Shown here: positions 1-7,146 of the stretch, in pieces
Layout: the number at the start of each line of letters is the position of its first letter
How positions within the stretch are numbered: position 1 is the first letter of the stretch
Notes under the pieces: model-generated
Seen by the model: only the letters and a program-made list of their open reading frames with translations
What the model was told of the DNA's origin: nothing
Databases searched by the model: none
Made by a program: the position numbers and the translations under genes
Source of the DNA: an uncultured Pirellulales bacterium
GTDB taxonomy: Bacteria > Planctomycetota > Planctomycetia > Pirellulales > Lacipirellulaceae
Direction: 5' to 3'
Length of the DNA: 12,160 nucleotides
Assembly: GCA_947258835.1 (NCBI GenBank)
Contig: CAMYJY010000094.1
Location: 1 to 12,160 of the forward strand

Positions 1-9
1 CGACTTACC

Positions 10-88
10 GTCATTCCCGCGCAGGCGGGAATCCATAAAGTACGAACACCTTTCCGAGTGCCTGGATTCCCGCTTGCGCGGGAATGAC
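10..88. repeat. Inverted repeat pair, ATTCCC-N8-GGGAAT type
   Basis: Two 26-base arms (10-35 and 63-88) are reverse complements with one mismatch and are separated by 27 bases. Each arm is itself a small palindrome fitting ATTCCC-N8-GGGAAT, the pattern of the dispersed dRS3 repeat known from Neisseria and seen in other bacteria. A third arm lies at 7592-7617. The left edge may extend beyond the window. No coding function is visible. Confidence 0.8.
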
Positions 89-91
89 TGG

Positions 92-162
92 CCCCCCCCC
101 AATACCGCCACTGAAATCGTTACCAGCGTTGGGTGGCACCCAGCGTTGGTGACGATTTTTTC
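92..162. repeat. C9 tract followed by a GTTACCAGCG-type hairpin repeat
   Basis: A run of nine C (92-100) precedes an imperfect palindrome at about 114-160. The arms AAATCGTTACCA and TGGTGACGATTT pair with one mismatch, and an inner TGGGT/ACCCA pair sits around GGC. The same module recurs at 7646-7669, and inverted at 7468-7496. At 7592-7669 it is again joined to the ATTCCC-N8-GGGAAT module, so the two travel together as a composite. Confidence 0.7.
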
Positions 163-239
163 CAGCGCGGCTGTCCGCCGCCATGTCCGGGTGCAGGAAC
201 GGGCTCGTTTTATTTGTTCTCACGGAGGCACACAGACCC

Positions 240-400
240 AGTGCGACAGAGTCCGCCCCCGGCTTGATCGGGGGCCTGCCCTCGGCTTGATCGGGGGCCT
301 GCCCTCGGCTTGATCGGGGGGCCGCCGGCCAGCGAGCTACCGCTCGGAAGGTACTGGCCTGCCTCTGTTGAGCGCCAGCGCCGAGAAAATAACACATATT
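240..400. repeat. GC-rich dispersed repeat with internal 23-base tandem units
   Basis: The unit CGGCTTGATCGGGGGCCTGC plus CCT is tandemly repeated; about three units lie between 256 and 325, and each can fold through its CCCTCGG or CCCCCGG / CGGGGG arms. It is followed by GAGCTACCGCTCGGAAG (335-351). Related copies lie at 11306-11435 (same order of modules) and about 9690-9765 (inverted). Open frames read through here give Pro/Arg-rich translations typical of repeat shadows, so I call no gene. Confidence 0.7.
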
Positions 401-479
401 ATGACAAAGGACCAAAGTGCCAGGATGGTTGAACAAGCGCGTTCAGAGCCATCCCGGAAACCTTGGCAAAGTATCCAAG
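401..479. other. No gene seen
   Basis: This short stretch between the GC-rich repeat and the PEP-CTERM stop codon shows no convincing coding sequence, RNA gene or terminator. Together with the repeats before it, nearly 480 bases at the left edge are without a supported gene. Confidence 0.5.
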
Positions 480-914
480 CTATTGGCACATACCCTTGCG
501 CCGTCGCAGCAGCGTGATCAGACCGCCCCCGCCCAGCAGCATCCATGTTGCCGGCTCAGGCACAGCGACATCGGCAAAGCGGGCACCCGTCAGAAAAATC
601 GAATAGTTGCCTGCCTCGCCAGTGCCGTCACTGAGGACCCAGCTGTCCACTGGATTGCCCGCACCCGGCCCGTCGGGCACACCCTCGGCGAGGAATTCCG
701 TATCCCAAATGTCCTGACCACCGGCCTGCGGCGCATTGTAGTAGGAGGTCACAGCCAGATGGTGGATCCCGGTGGAGTTCACATCGTCACTGTTGATGAG
801 AGACTGAAAGTTATCATCATCCGCATCGTCATTTGCGGTCACACCGATCGCATTCTCGTCAAACAGATAGAGGATCGTGTCAACCGAGGTGCCCCCCACG
901 GTAGTGGCTGAGCT
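480..914 (-). pseudogene. N-terminally truncated PEP-CTERM secreted protein remnant
   Basis: The C-terminus of this minus-strand frame is a clear PEP-CTERM sorting signal: VPEPATWMLLGGGGL, then a hydrophobic stretch and RRRKG before the stop. Such tails are recognised by exosortase for export and sorting in exopolysaccharide-producing bacteria. The preceding ~110 residues read like an extracellular beta-rich domain of the DVUA0089 or pre-peptidase C-terminal kind (DTILYLFDENAIGVTANDDA, and later FLTGARFADVAVPEP). The open frame continues upstream to 1484, but from about 915 outward the translation is unlike a secreted protein, has no signal peptide and runs antisense to another coding-like frame. 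I infer that the signal peptide and N-terminal part were deleted. An intact protein starting at an unrecognised internal codon is possible but would lack an export signal. Confidence 0.7.
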
Positions 915-1142
915 GGAAAAAAGCTCGACGGATCGACGCTGGAACCGCTGTGTTGCTAAGTCTGCATGCCTACCCCAGAACTGCAGCAGCAGGTAATGTG
1001 GACGCGGAACCAAAACCGGACTACAATCGTGGCGATTTGGCTGCCAGGCGTTGTCGTGCATTTCGGACGCAGCTGGTGCTGGACATGCCTCGCAAGTCGC
1101 GGTTACTTTTTCTCTGACAACTTTTGCTGAAAAGAGTTCACG
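915..1142. other. Gene-free gap between two decayed genes
   Basis: No coding signal, RNA gene or repeat is recognised here. It lies where the missing 5' part of the leftward PEP-CTERM gene should be, just upstream of the rightward gene fragment at 1143. Confidence 0.4.
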
Positions 1143-1491
1143 ATGTTCCAATTGAAACTTGCAGCGGTGGTAGGCGGCGTGATGCTGGCTTACTTCGGTA
1201 TTCAAGAATTTCGCGTCAGCCAGGGCACGTCGGAGGAGCCGGTTGCAGTTGACCTGGCCGAACTCGAGTCTGGCAAAAACAGCGACAACAATCATATCCG
1301 CATTGGTGAGCACGTTGCGGTTTATTCCGGTTGCGTGTATCAATATCGGCAGGACAAATACGACCGGGGAGAACCCAAGCGTTCCACAAGCGTCGACTAC
1401 ACCTAAGTCGTTAGGCATGACCGCCGGCGGAGTGCTGCTTTCGCTACTTGGCGTGGGAGGATTTCTCATGGGCCGCGGCAGCACGGATTAG
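1143..1491 (+). pseudogene. Membrane-anchored hypothetical protein, frame-broken or internally deleted
   Basis: Frame one starts with ATG at 1143 and gives 87 residues: an N-terminal hydrophobic segment (about residues 5-19, LKLAAVVGGVMLAYF), then a soluble part containing LAELESGKNSDNNHIRIGEH and VYQYRQDKYDRGEP, ending at a TAA at 1404-1406. Ten bases later another frame opens with SLGMTAGGVLLSLLGVGGFL, a hydrophobic helix followed by a short polar tail ending at 1491. An N-terminal anchor plus a C-terminal helix in a different frame suggests one ancestral two-anchor membrane protein that lost its middle or suffered a frameshift. No function is recognised. An 87-residue functional protein from frame one alone is the alternative. 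AAGAG six bases before the ATG could be a weak ribosome binding site. Confidence 0.5.
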
Positions 1492-1558
1492 GGGGCAATC
1501 CCCGCTCCCGGGTTCTGTTGGCACCGGATTTCACGATTGCAGGCAGCTATCAGCGTCC

Positions 1559-2485
1559 TCAGGAAAAGTTGTGGCCGTTGTCTGCCCAGTCCAAGCCCAG
1601 ATCCAGTGCGGAGGCCGAGTGCGTCAGGGCGCCCACGCTGATTCTCTCGACTCCCGTGGCGGCAATGTCGCCTATGGTGGCCAGCGTCACGCCCCCAGAG
1701 GCCTCCAGCTCCACCGCCGGGGCCAGGCTGTCGCGGAGCCGGACCGCCTCGCGCAATTGCTCCAGGGACATGTTGTCCAAGAGCACAATGTCAGGGGCCG
1801 CGGCAAGACAATCTTGCAATTGCTGGAGTCCGTCGACCTCCACCTCGATCAGCATGTTGGCGCCGGCCACCTGTTGTTGAGCGAGGAATTGCCGCATTTC
1901 CCGCACGGCTCCTGCCACGTCTCCAGCTTCCGCACCCCGTTGGGCGAGGTGGTTGTCTTTGATCAGCACCGCATCGTACAGCCCCCTCCGATGGTTTCTG
2001 GCTCCCCCGCAGCGGGTCGCATATTTTTCCAGCCGCCGCCAGCCGGGAGTCGTTTTGCGGGTGTCATAAACGGCAGCTGAACTCCCGGCAACCGCTGCCG
2101 CGTAATGGCTGGTGAGCGTGGCAATTCCCATCAGCCGCGACAGCAGGTTCAGACAAGTTCGCTCCGCCGTGAGCAGATCACGGACGCTTCCGGTCAAAAT
2201 TGCCAGCGTTGTTCCTGGCTCCACGGCCTGCCGGTCGGCAACCCGTTCGGTGACGGTGATGTCCGCCTGCATCTGCTCTACGACCAGGCCCAAGACATGG
2301 ATGCCAGCCACCATCCCCGCACCGCGGGTTACGACCCGAGCCGTTCCCCGCCGCTTGGCAGGCACCAAACCGGCGGTGGTCCAATCTTGCTGGCCCCCCA
2401 AATCTTCGGCCAGCGCCAAGCGCACCAAGGCTTGGCAATCGGCCACCAGCGATGCATCCCATTCGATTTGCTGAAAATCGGCCAC
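1559..2485 (-). CDS. nadC: Nicotinate-nucleotide pyrophosphorylase (carboxylating)
   Basis: Quinolinate phosphoribosyltransferase converts quinolinate and PRPP to nicotinate mononucleotide, CO2 and pyrophosphate in de novo NAD synthesis in the cytoplasm. The 308-residue product is slightly longer than usual (about 280-300). Hallmarks are TAERTCLNLLSRLMGIAT (106-123), DTRKTTPGWR (141-150), GGARNHRRGLYDAVLIKDNH (160-179), the acidic IEVEVD (213-218), VLLDN (234-238), and the phosphate-binding end ELEASGGV (259-266) with ISVGALTHS (282-290). The Arg, Lys and His residues that bind substrate in the family are present. The start is GTG at 2483-2485, chosen because GGAGGAG lies nine bases upstream and the fold begins directly. 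It stands alone and diverges from the helix-hairpin-helix gene. No nadA or nadB is in view. Confidence 0.97.
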   Translation of the reverse strand: MADFQQIEWDASLVADCQALVRLALAEDLGGQQDWTTAGLVPAKRRGTARVVTRGAGMVAGIHVLGLVVEQMQADITVTERVADRQAVEPGTTLAILTGSVRDLLTAERTCLNLLSRLMGIATLTSHYAAAVAGSSAAVYDTRKTTPGWRRLEKYATRCGGARNHRRGLYDAVLIKDNHLAQRGAEAGDVAGAVREMRQFLAQQQVAGANMLIEVEVDGLQQLQDCLAAAPDIVLLDNMSLEQLREAVRLRDSLAPAVELEASGGVTLATIGDIAATGVERISVGALTHSASALDLGLDWADNGHNFS

Positions 2486-2725
2486 GAAAGTCTGCTCCTC
2501 CGGTGTGTGCTAAGACACGCCTTCATTTGCAGTTCGAGAGCCGCCTCTGGCCGTTTTTTCAGAAACTGCAGGTGGGTATCGTGGTATAGTGTCTACGAGT
2601 GGTTACGAAAGGGCAGGGGGGGGGGATAAAATGCGGCCAGGCAATGCCGTGGGTGGCATCGGTTGGCGATAGCCTACCGATGTGACGCAGTCATACATAT
2701 AATTGTCCTCTGTTTGTCAGCACGC
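2486..2725. promoter_or_regulatory. Divergent intergenic region with G10 tract and a TATAAT box
   Basis: This region must drive nadC leftward and the helix-hairpin-helix gene rightward. A perfect TATAAT lies at 2698-2703 on the plus strand, about 22 bases before the ATG at 2726, but no good -35 is seen at 16-18 bases spacing. A run of ten G occupies 2616-2625. The nadC Shine-Dalgarno sequence (GGAGGAG, minus strand) lies at about 2495-2501. No clear nadC promoter is recognised. Confidence 0.4.
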
Positions 2726-3160
2726 ATGCAACCCACGGACAAAAAAAAAGCCGTCCCTACGTCGCTGCCATGGATTCGCACGGCAGACGAGTGGAGTTTG
2801 CTGGCCCTGGCGGTTTCCCTACTGGTGATGAGCCTGTGCTACTGGTGGTACCTAGCCAGCCAGCAGGGGACACCGCTCAAAATTGATCGAGCGGAGCCGC
2901 TCTCCGCGGCCTTTCAAATTGATATCAACACTGCTGATTGGCCGGAGATAATCCAGCTACCCGGCTTGGGCGAAACCATGGCCCGCCGCATTCTTAGCGA
3001 GCGGAATATTCACGGTCCCTTCCAGCGGATTGACGAGCTGGTGCGGGTGGATGGCATCGGCCCCAAAACCTTGGCAAAGATTCGTCCCTATCTGCTGCCC
3101 CTCTCCCGCGATACTGCCAGGGACGTGACGGCAAGCGGAGCGGCTGAGACGGCGCCGTAA
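2726..3160 (+). CDS. Membrane-anchored ComEA-type helix-hairpin-helix protein
   Basis: The 144-residue product has a short Lys-rich cytoplasmic start, one transmembrane helix (about residues 24-44, LLALAVSLLVMSLCYWWYLA) and a C-terminal tandem helix-hairpin-helix domain. The domain shows IDINTADWPEIIQLPGLG (65-82), ARRIL, GPFQRIDELVRVDGIG (97-112) and KTLAKIRPYL. The INTA...LPGLG...GPF...VDGIG pattern is that of ComEA and related proteins that bind double-stranded DNA without sequence specificity, in ComEA outside the membrane during DNA uptake. The frame opens at a TTG at 2663, but the ATG at 2726 fits the Lys-rich start and follows a TATAAT box. No strong ribosome binding site is visible. 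No other competence gene is nearby, so a role in transformation is inference. An A9 run lies at codons 6-8. Confidence 0.85.
   Translation: MQPTDKKKAVPTSLPWIRTADEWSLLALAVSLLVMSLCYWWYLASQQGTPLKIDRAEPLSAAFQIDINTADWPEIIQLPGLGETMARRILSERNIHGPFQRIDELVRVDGIGPKTLAKIRPYLLPLSRDTARDVTASGAAETAP
2741..2749 (+). repeat. A9 homopolymer near the 5' end of a coding region
   Basis: Nine consecutive A encode three Lys (residues 6-8) of the helix-hairpin-helix protein. Runs of this length can allow polymerase slippage; a one-base change would shift the frame almost at the start of the protein. Confidence 0.85.
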
Positions 3161-3182
3161 GCAACGTACGCTTGTTTGCTGA

Positions 3183-3272
3183 GAATTTTGAACCACGACG
3201 AAACAACGGGAACAACGTCCAGCACGAATCAACAATAAGTCCCTGTTCGTCGTCGCGTTCGCTGTGGTTCCT
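3183..3272. repeat. Dispersed AACCACGACG repeat, copy 1
   Basis: A ~90-base element has inverted ends: GAACCACGACGAAAC at the left and GTTCGCTGTGGTTCC at the right. Its reverse complement closely matches 9549-9650, and a shorter relative lies at 6043-6107. It occupies the gap between the helix-hairpin-helix gene and uvrB. No transposase is encoded. Confidence 0.8.
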
Positions 3273-3473
3273 TTGCTGCCGCGCTTTGGTTGGCGGCCCT
3301 GCCGCCCTGTGGTAGGTTCTAGTTTTGTTTGAGCCATGACACCTGCGGGGGAACGGTAGAACGTGGTGGGCTCGCTCCGCGCGGCCGTGTTGACTCCCGG
3401 CCCGCTGAGTCCGTCCGTTCCATCTGCCCCCCCGCACTTAGCCCCCACCGTCCCACCCTCCGCGGTTGCTCGC

Positions 3474-5549
3474 ATGCCCTTTCAGCTCGTCAGTCCGTTT
3501 CAGCCCGCCGGGGATCAGCCCCAGGCGATTGAGTCACTCGTGCGGGGGCTGCGCGATGATCAGCGGGAACAGGTGCTGATGGGGGTGACCGGTTCTGGCA
3601 AGACGTTTACGATGGCCAACGTCATCCAGCAGGTGCAGCGGCCGACACTCGTTTTGTCGCACAACAAGACCTTGGCCGCGCAGCTCTATGCCGAATTCAA
3701 GGAGTTTTTTCCGCACAATGCGGTGAGCTATTTTGTCAGCTACTACGACTATTACCAGCCCGAGGCCTACATCCCCCAACGGGACATTTATATTGAAAAA
3801 GATGCTTCGATTAACGAAGAGATCGATCGCATGCGGTTGGCGACAACCAGTGCTTTGGTGAGTCGGCGGGATGTGGTGGTGGTGGCCAGCGTTTCTTGCA
3901 TCTATGGCTTGGGGTCGCCTGAAGATTACAAGGCGATGATGGTGGGCCTGCGGGTTGGCCAAACGATTGATCGCGACGATATGCTCGGCAAGCTGGTTGA
4001 CATTCAGTACGAGCGTAACGATACCGACCCCGCGCGTGGTAAATTTCGTGTGCGGGGCGATTGCGTGGAGATTTGGCCTTCCTATGAAGAATTTGCCTTC
4101 CGCGCCGAATTTTGGGGGGACGAAATCGAACGTCTCTCGATCATCCATCCCACGTCGGGCGAGACCGTCAATACGCTGGAAGAAATGTACATCTACCCGG
4201 CCAAGCATTTTGTCTTGCCGGAAGAGCGGATAGAAAATGCGGTGGATCAAATCCGCAAAGAGCTCTCGGGCCGACTGGAGCAGTACCGCAGCGACGGGCG
4301 GATGCTGGAGGCGCAGCGGATCAATGCCCGCACGCGGTTTGATGTCGAAATGATGCTGGAGGTGGGCTACTGTCCGGGGATTGAGAACTACAGCCGGATT
4401 TTGGCCGGGCGGGAGGCCGGTGAACCGCCCACCACCTTGCTCGATTTTTTTCCGGATGATTTTTTGCTGTTTATCGATGAGTCCCACGCCACGGTGTCGC
4501 AAATCCGCGCGATGTACGCCGGTGATCGGAGTCGCAAATCGACCCTGGTGGAACACGGCTTTCGGCTGCCCAGCGCGCTCGACAATCGGCCGCTAAAATT
4601 TGACGAGTTTCATGAGCGGATGAAACAAGTGGTTTATGTTTCGGCCACTCCCGCGGATTATGAGTTGGGGCAAACGGGGGGCGAGGTGGTGGAGCAAGTC
4701 ATTCGCCCCACGGGGTTGCTCGATCCTGAGATCGAAGTCGTGCCTGCCCGCGGACAGGTCCCGCATCTGATCGAGCAAATTCGTGCCCGGGCCGCGGTGG
4801 GCGAACGGGTGCTGGTGACCACCCTCACCAAACGCCTGGCGGAAGACCTGGCGACGTTTATCTCCGAGCAAGGCATTTTGTGCAAATGGTTGCACAGCGA
4901 GCTGGATGCCTTTGAGCGGGTGGAGCTGCTCCGCGACTTGAGGCAAGGGAAATTTGAGGCCTTGGTGGGAATCAATTTGTTGCGCGAGGGGCTGGACCTG
5001 CCTGAGGTCTCGCTGGTGGCCATTTTGGATGCCGACAAAGAGGGCTTCTTGCGTAGCGAAACCTCGCTGATGCAGACGATCGGCCGCGCCGCGCGGAATG
5101 TGAATTCAAAAGTGATTCTCTACGGTGACAAGGTGACCGACTCCATGCAGCGGGCGATTGACGAGACCGCCCGTCGCCGCAAACTGCAGCGGGCCTACAA
5201 CAAAAAACATGGCCTGCAGCCGGAATCGATCCGCAAGGCCATTCATCGGGGGATCGAGGCGGAAGCCAGCGCCCATGCCCAGGCCAATGCGGCCGTGGGC
5301 CGCACGGACGAGACGCAGTACATCACCGAGGAGTACCTTGCCGAACTGGAGACCGAGATGCACGAGGCAGCCGAGGGCCTGGAATTCGAACGAGCCGCCT
5401 CGATTCGGGATCGCATCGAGCACATGCGTGACGCGGTAGGACAGCCCGTGGACTCGGTTCCCGCGCGATCCTCCCGCGGCGGGGGCCGCCGTAAACGTGG
5501 CCAGCCAAAAACGACAGACCGGGTACCTCGGCCTAAACGTGGCGTCTAA
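3474..5549 (+). CDS. uvrB: UvrABC excinuclease subunit B
   Basis: UvrB is the damage-verifying, DNA-loading subunit of bacterial nucleotide excision repair; it receives lesions from UvrA and recruits UvrC. The 691-residue protein has the Walker A GVTGSGKT (37-44), the DNA-gripping beta-hairpin YYDYYQPEAYIPQRD (90-104), the DESH Walker B box (335-338), GFRLPSALDNRPLKF (362-376), YVSATPADYEL (388-398), helicase motif V/VI regions NLLREGLDLPEV (501-512) and QTIGRAARN (534-542), and a C-terminal UVR domain (about 620-655) that contacts UvrC. A basic tail follows (RGGGRRKRG). The frame is open from GTG 3363, but ATG 3474 matches the conserved MPFQLVSPFQPAGDQPQAI start; the extra 37 residues would be Pro/Ala-rich and unlike the family. 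No clear Shine-Dalgarno precedes either start. The stop lies 15 bases from the end of the convergent lipoprotein gene. Confidence 0.98.
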   Translation: MPFQLVSPFQPAGDQPQAIESLVRGLRDDQREQVLMGVTGSGKTFTMANVIQQVQRPTLVLSHNKTLAAQLYAEFKEFFPHNAVSYFVSYYDYYQPEAYIPQRDIYIEKDASINEEIDRMRLATTSALVSRRDVVVVASVSCIYGLGSPEDYKAMMVGLRVGQTIDRDDMLGKLVDIQYERNDTDPARGKFRVRGDCVEIWPSYEEFAFRAEFWGDEIERLSIIHPTSGETVNTLEEMYIYPAKHFVLPEERIENAVDQIRKELSGRLEQYRSDGRMLEAQRINARTRFDVEMMLEVGYCPGIENYSRILAGREAGEPPTTLLDFFPDDFLLFIDESHATVSQIRAMYAGDRSRKSTLVEHGFRLPSALDNRPLKFDEFHERMKQVVYVSATPADYELGQTGGEVVEQVIRPTGLLDPEIEVVPARGQVPHLIEQIRARAAVGERVLVTTLTKRLAEDLATFISEQGILCKWLHSELDAFERVELLRDLRQGKFEALVGINLLREGLDLPEVSLVAILDADKEGFLRSETSLMQTIGRAARNVNSKVILYGDKVTDSMQRAIDETARRRKLQRAYNKKHGLQPESIRKAIHRGIEAEASAHAQANAAVGRTDETQYITEEYLAELETEMHEAAEGLEFERAASIRDRIEHMRDAVGQPVDSVPARSSRGGGRRKRGQPKTTDRVPRPKRGV

Positions 5550-5564
5550 GCAGCGGCGGGGTAG

Positions 5565-5855
5565 CTATTCCGCCGCGTCGGCGCCGTCATCGGTGTCTGC
5601 GTCATCGGTGTCTGCGTCATCGGTGTCTGCGTCATCGGTGTCTGGGCCATCGGTGTCTGGGCCATCGGTGTCTGGGCCATCGGTGTCTGCTGGCTGCGTC
5701 GCGCTGCCAGCATCTGCATCCGTGGTTTTGGTATCCGAGGCTTCGGTGGCGGGGGGCGTCAGCTGGGGGCCGGTGGTGGTGCTCTCTTCTGTGGCACATC
5801 CTGCCAAACCGATACTGATCCCGGCGGCCAGCAAGAGAAAACAAAAACGTTGCAT
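5565..5855 (-). CDS. Small acidic repeat lipoprotein
   Basis: The 96-residue product starts with a type II signal peptide: Gln-Arg, a hydrophobic core, and the lipobox LAGC (17-20) with Cys20 as the predicted lipidated residue, followed by Ala. The mature part is Thr/Pro-rich, then consists of seven five-residue units: DTDGP three times (57-71), DTDDA three times (72-86) and DTDDG (87-91), ending ADAAE. It is thus a membrane-tethered, strongly acidic, probably disordered chain that might bind cations; function is unknown. The start is well supported by AGGAG eight bases upstream. The palindrome ATTAATATTAAT at 5873-5884 lies just upstream and may be part of the promoter. The gene converges with uvrB without an obvious terminator between them. 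Confidence 0.85.
   Translation of the reverse strand: MQRFCFLLLAAGISIGLAGCATEESTTTGPQLTPPATEASDTKTTDADAGSATQPADTDGPDTDGPDTDGPDTDDADTDDADTDDADTDDGADAAE
5583..5687. repeat. 15-base minisatellite inside the lipoprotein gene
   Basis: Seven 15-base units, close to TCATCGGTGTCTGCG on the plus strand, encode DTDDA or DTDGP on the minus strand. They fall in two blocks of near-identical units (GTCATCGGTGTCTGC and GCCATCGGTGTCTGG), consistent with unit-by-unit amplification. Every change in copy number keeps the reading frame. Confidence 0.95.
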
Positions 5856-5872
5856 AGGGGGAACTCCTGGAA

Positions 5873-5884
5873 ATTAATATTAAT
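5873..5884 (-). promoter_or_regulatory. AT-rich perfect palindrome upstream of the lipoprotein gene
   Basis: ATTAATATTAAT is a perfect 12-base palindrome 17 bases upstream of the lipoprotein ATG, next to its ribosome binding site. It could be a -10 region or an operator. The position supports a regulatory role, but nothing else does. Confidence 0.3.
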
Positions 5885-6042
5885 GTTGAGCAACAATCAC
5901 GAGGCGTGATCCTGGGCCCCGCACGGCTCGTCACTTTAACAGAATCTTCATGGAAAAGCAAACGGCGCGCCCAGGGCGACAGGGGTTGCACACCCCCTTT
6001 CGGCCTGCCTGTAGGTACTCAGTTTTTGTCAAGATGAGGATG

Positions 6043-6107
6043 GGAACCACGACGGAACGACGCCAGGGCGTCGTTAAACGTCGTTTCTTTGTTTCGTTGT
6101 GGTTCTT
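6043..6107. repeat. Dispersed AACCACGACG repeat, short copy 2
   Basis: The ends GAACCACGACG and CGTTGTGGTTC are reverse complements with one mismatch. Inside is a perfect hairpin, ACGACGCC-AG-GGCGTCGT. The ends match those of the longer copies at 3183-3272 and 9549-9650, but the interior differs. The remainder of 5930-6343 shows no gene or clear promoter. Confidence 0.7.
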
Positions 6108-6343
6108 TACCGTGCTGCTAGCCAATACCGGACGCTCCGCGATTGACAGCAACGCTAGCGGTAGTTTTTCCAGTGGCCAAGTCAACCTAATTTGCCTGAT
6201 GCGTAAAGTGCCATGGGATCGCTGCGGATAGCTGGAGGGGAGGCTGGATCCTGCTCATCCGAGCTGGGGCACACTGCCGAATGCTGGGATAGAGCAACCG
6301 ACCGTGGTGCCTGCAATTCCGCTCGATCTCGCTGGAAATTCAG

Positions 6344-6745
6344 ATGTCGTTGAGACCCGCACAAAGTGCTGTTTTGTTTCTGTGCACCTGCTTGGCTTTG
6401 GTGGCGATCCGCGGGGAGAGGGCGGTGGCCCAGCAACTGTCCGTGGCAGGACCCTCAGAAAATGGGCGCTACTATGGTAGTGGCACCCCCGTAGTGGAAC
6501 AGAAGAGCATTGCCCGGCAGAAAGCCGAGGCCAGAGCCAAGCAGCGGACGGCCCGTTTGGAGGCCCACCGTTGGCTGGGCTATTCGCCCAACCGCCCGCC
6601 GTCATCTCCCATTCCCTTTACCTCTCCTACCCTACCGCGGCGATATCACAGCTACGGATACCGTTATGGTACCGGCTACTATCCGTATCTCCCCCGTGGT
6701 GGCTCCGCTGTCTACGTATTCCGACCGGATGGTAGCTATTATTGA
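6344..6745 (+). CDS. Small secreted Tyr/Arg-rich hypothetical protein
   Basis: The 133-residue product begins with a plausible signal peptide: hydrophobic SAVLFLCTCLALVAI (8-22) and possible cleavage after AVA at residue 29. The mature chain has a charged helical segment, RQKAEARAKQRTARLEAHRW (58-77), then a Pro-rich part (SPNRPPSSPIPF) and an aromatic Tyr/Gly-rich tail (YHSYGYRYGTGYYPYLPRGG, then VYVFRPDGSYY). No enzymatic motif is present and I do not recognise a named family. The layout of export signal, basic helix and Tyr-rich tail suggests a structural or surface-associated protein. No strong ribosome binding site precedes the ATG. It stands alone, with long gene-free stretches on both sides. 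Confidence 0.75.
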   Translation: MSLRPAQSAVLFLCTCLALVAIRGERAVAQQLSVAGPSENGRYYGSGTPVVEQKSIARQKAEARAKQRTARLEAHRWLGYSPNRPPSSPIPFTSPTLPRRYHSYGYRYGTGYYPYLPRGGSAVYVFRPDGSYY

Positions 6746-7146
6746 TAGTGGTGGTCATTACTCAGCATCGAATCGTCCCCGGGACCGACTCCACAAGAGC
6801 CTGTGCGAGCAGGGCACCTCACTGTAGCCTGCAAATTTTTCTTAAAACTCCTAAAGCCCGCAGACTGTGAGGTAGCTCCACTTGATCGAGAGTCACTAAT
6901 TGCTTAAATTTACCATGGGAGGCCACTCGGTAGATTGCCGGAGAGGCGAGCGTGCTGCGTCACCTGCCAGCGACGTTGCCCACGAGCTACCTGTGGCAGT
7001 GCCATCACGTCGTAAAAACGCACGAAATTTTTACGGGAAGAGGCCCCACAACACCGATAAAAGCCTTACAGCAGCAACATTCGGCAGGGCTTTCGCTGGC
7101 GAATCGTTGCCCAGGGGCTCGGCGAGTCCCCAGGGAACAACAACAG
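6746..7146. other. Gene-free stretch before tRNA-Cys with one long hairpin
   Basis: About 400 bases without a supported gene. A perfect 8-base stem CGTAAAAA/TTTTTACG with a nine-base loop lies at 7011-7035. The overlapping open frames on both strands are short and have no recognisable domains. The tRNA promoter should be in the last 100 bases, but no consensus is clear. Confidence 0.5.

Noticed and set aside
240..330. Possible CRISPR array from the 23-base tandem units
   Set aside because: The units are directly adjacent without unique spacers, and no cas gene is present.
417..911. 164-codon plus-strand frame
   Set aside because: It is antisense to the PEP-CTERM remnant, whose motif is unmistakable; the plus translation shows no domain.
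915..1484. N-terminal part of the 334-codon minus frame ending in the PEP-CTERM tail
   Set aside because: It lacks a signal peptide and runs antisense to the coding-like plus-strand fragment at 1143-1491; only the part below about 915 looks like a secreted protein.
3363..3473. Upstream GTG start for uvrB
   Set aside because: The additional 37 residues are Pro/Ala-rich and precede the conserved family start MPFQLVSPFQPAGDQPQ.
3534..4556. 340-codon open frame on the minus strand
   Set aside because: It is antisense to uvrB, has no recognisable motif and a His/Arg/Leu-rich composition typical of a shadow of a GC-rich gene.
5989..6003. GGGG-TTGCACA-CCCC hairpin as a terminator
   Set aside because: The four-base stem is short, the following T-run is only three bases, and no gene ends nearby on that strand.
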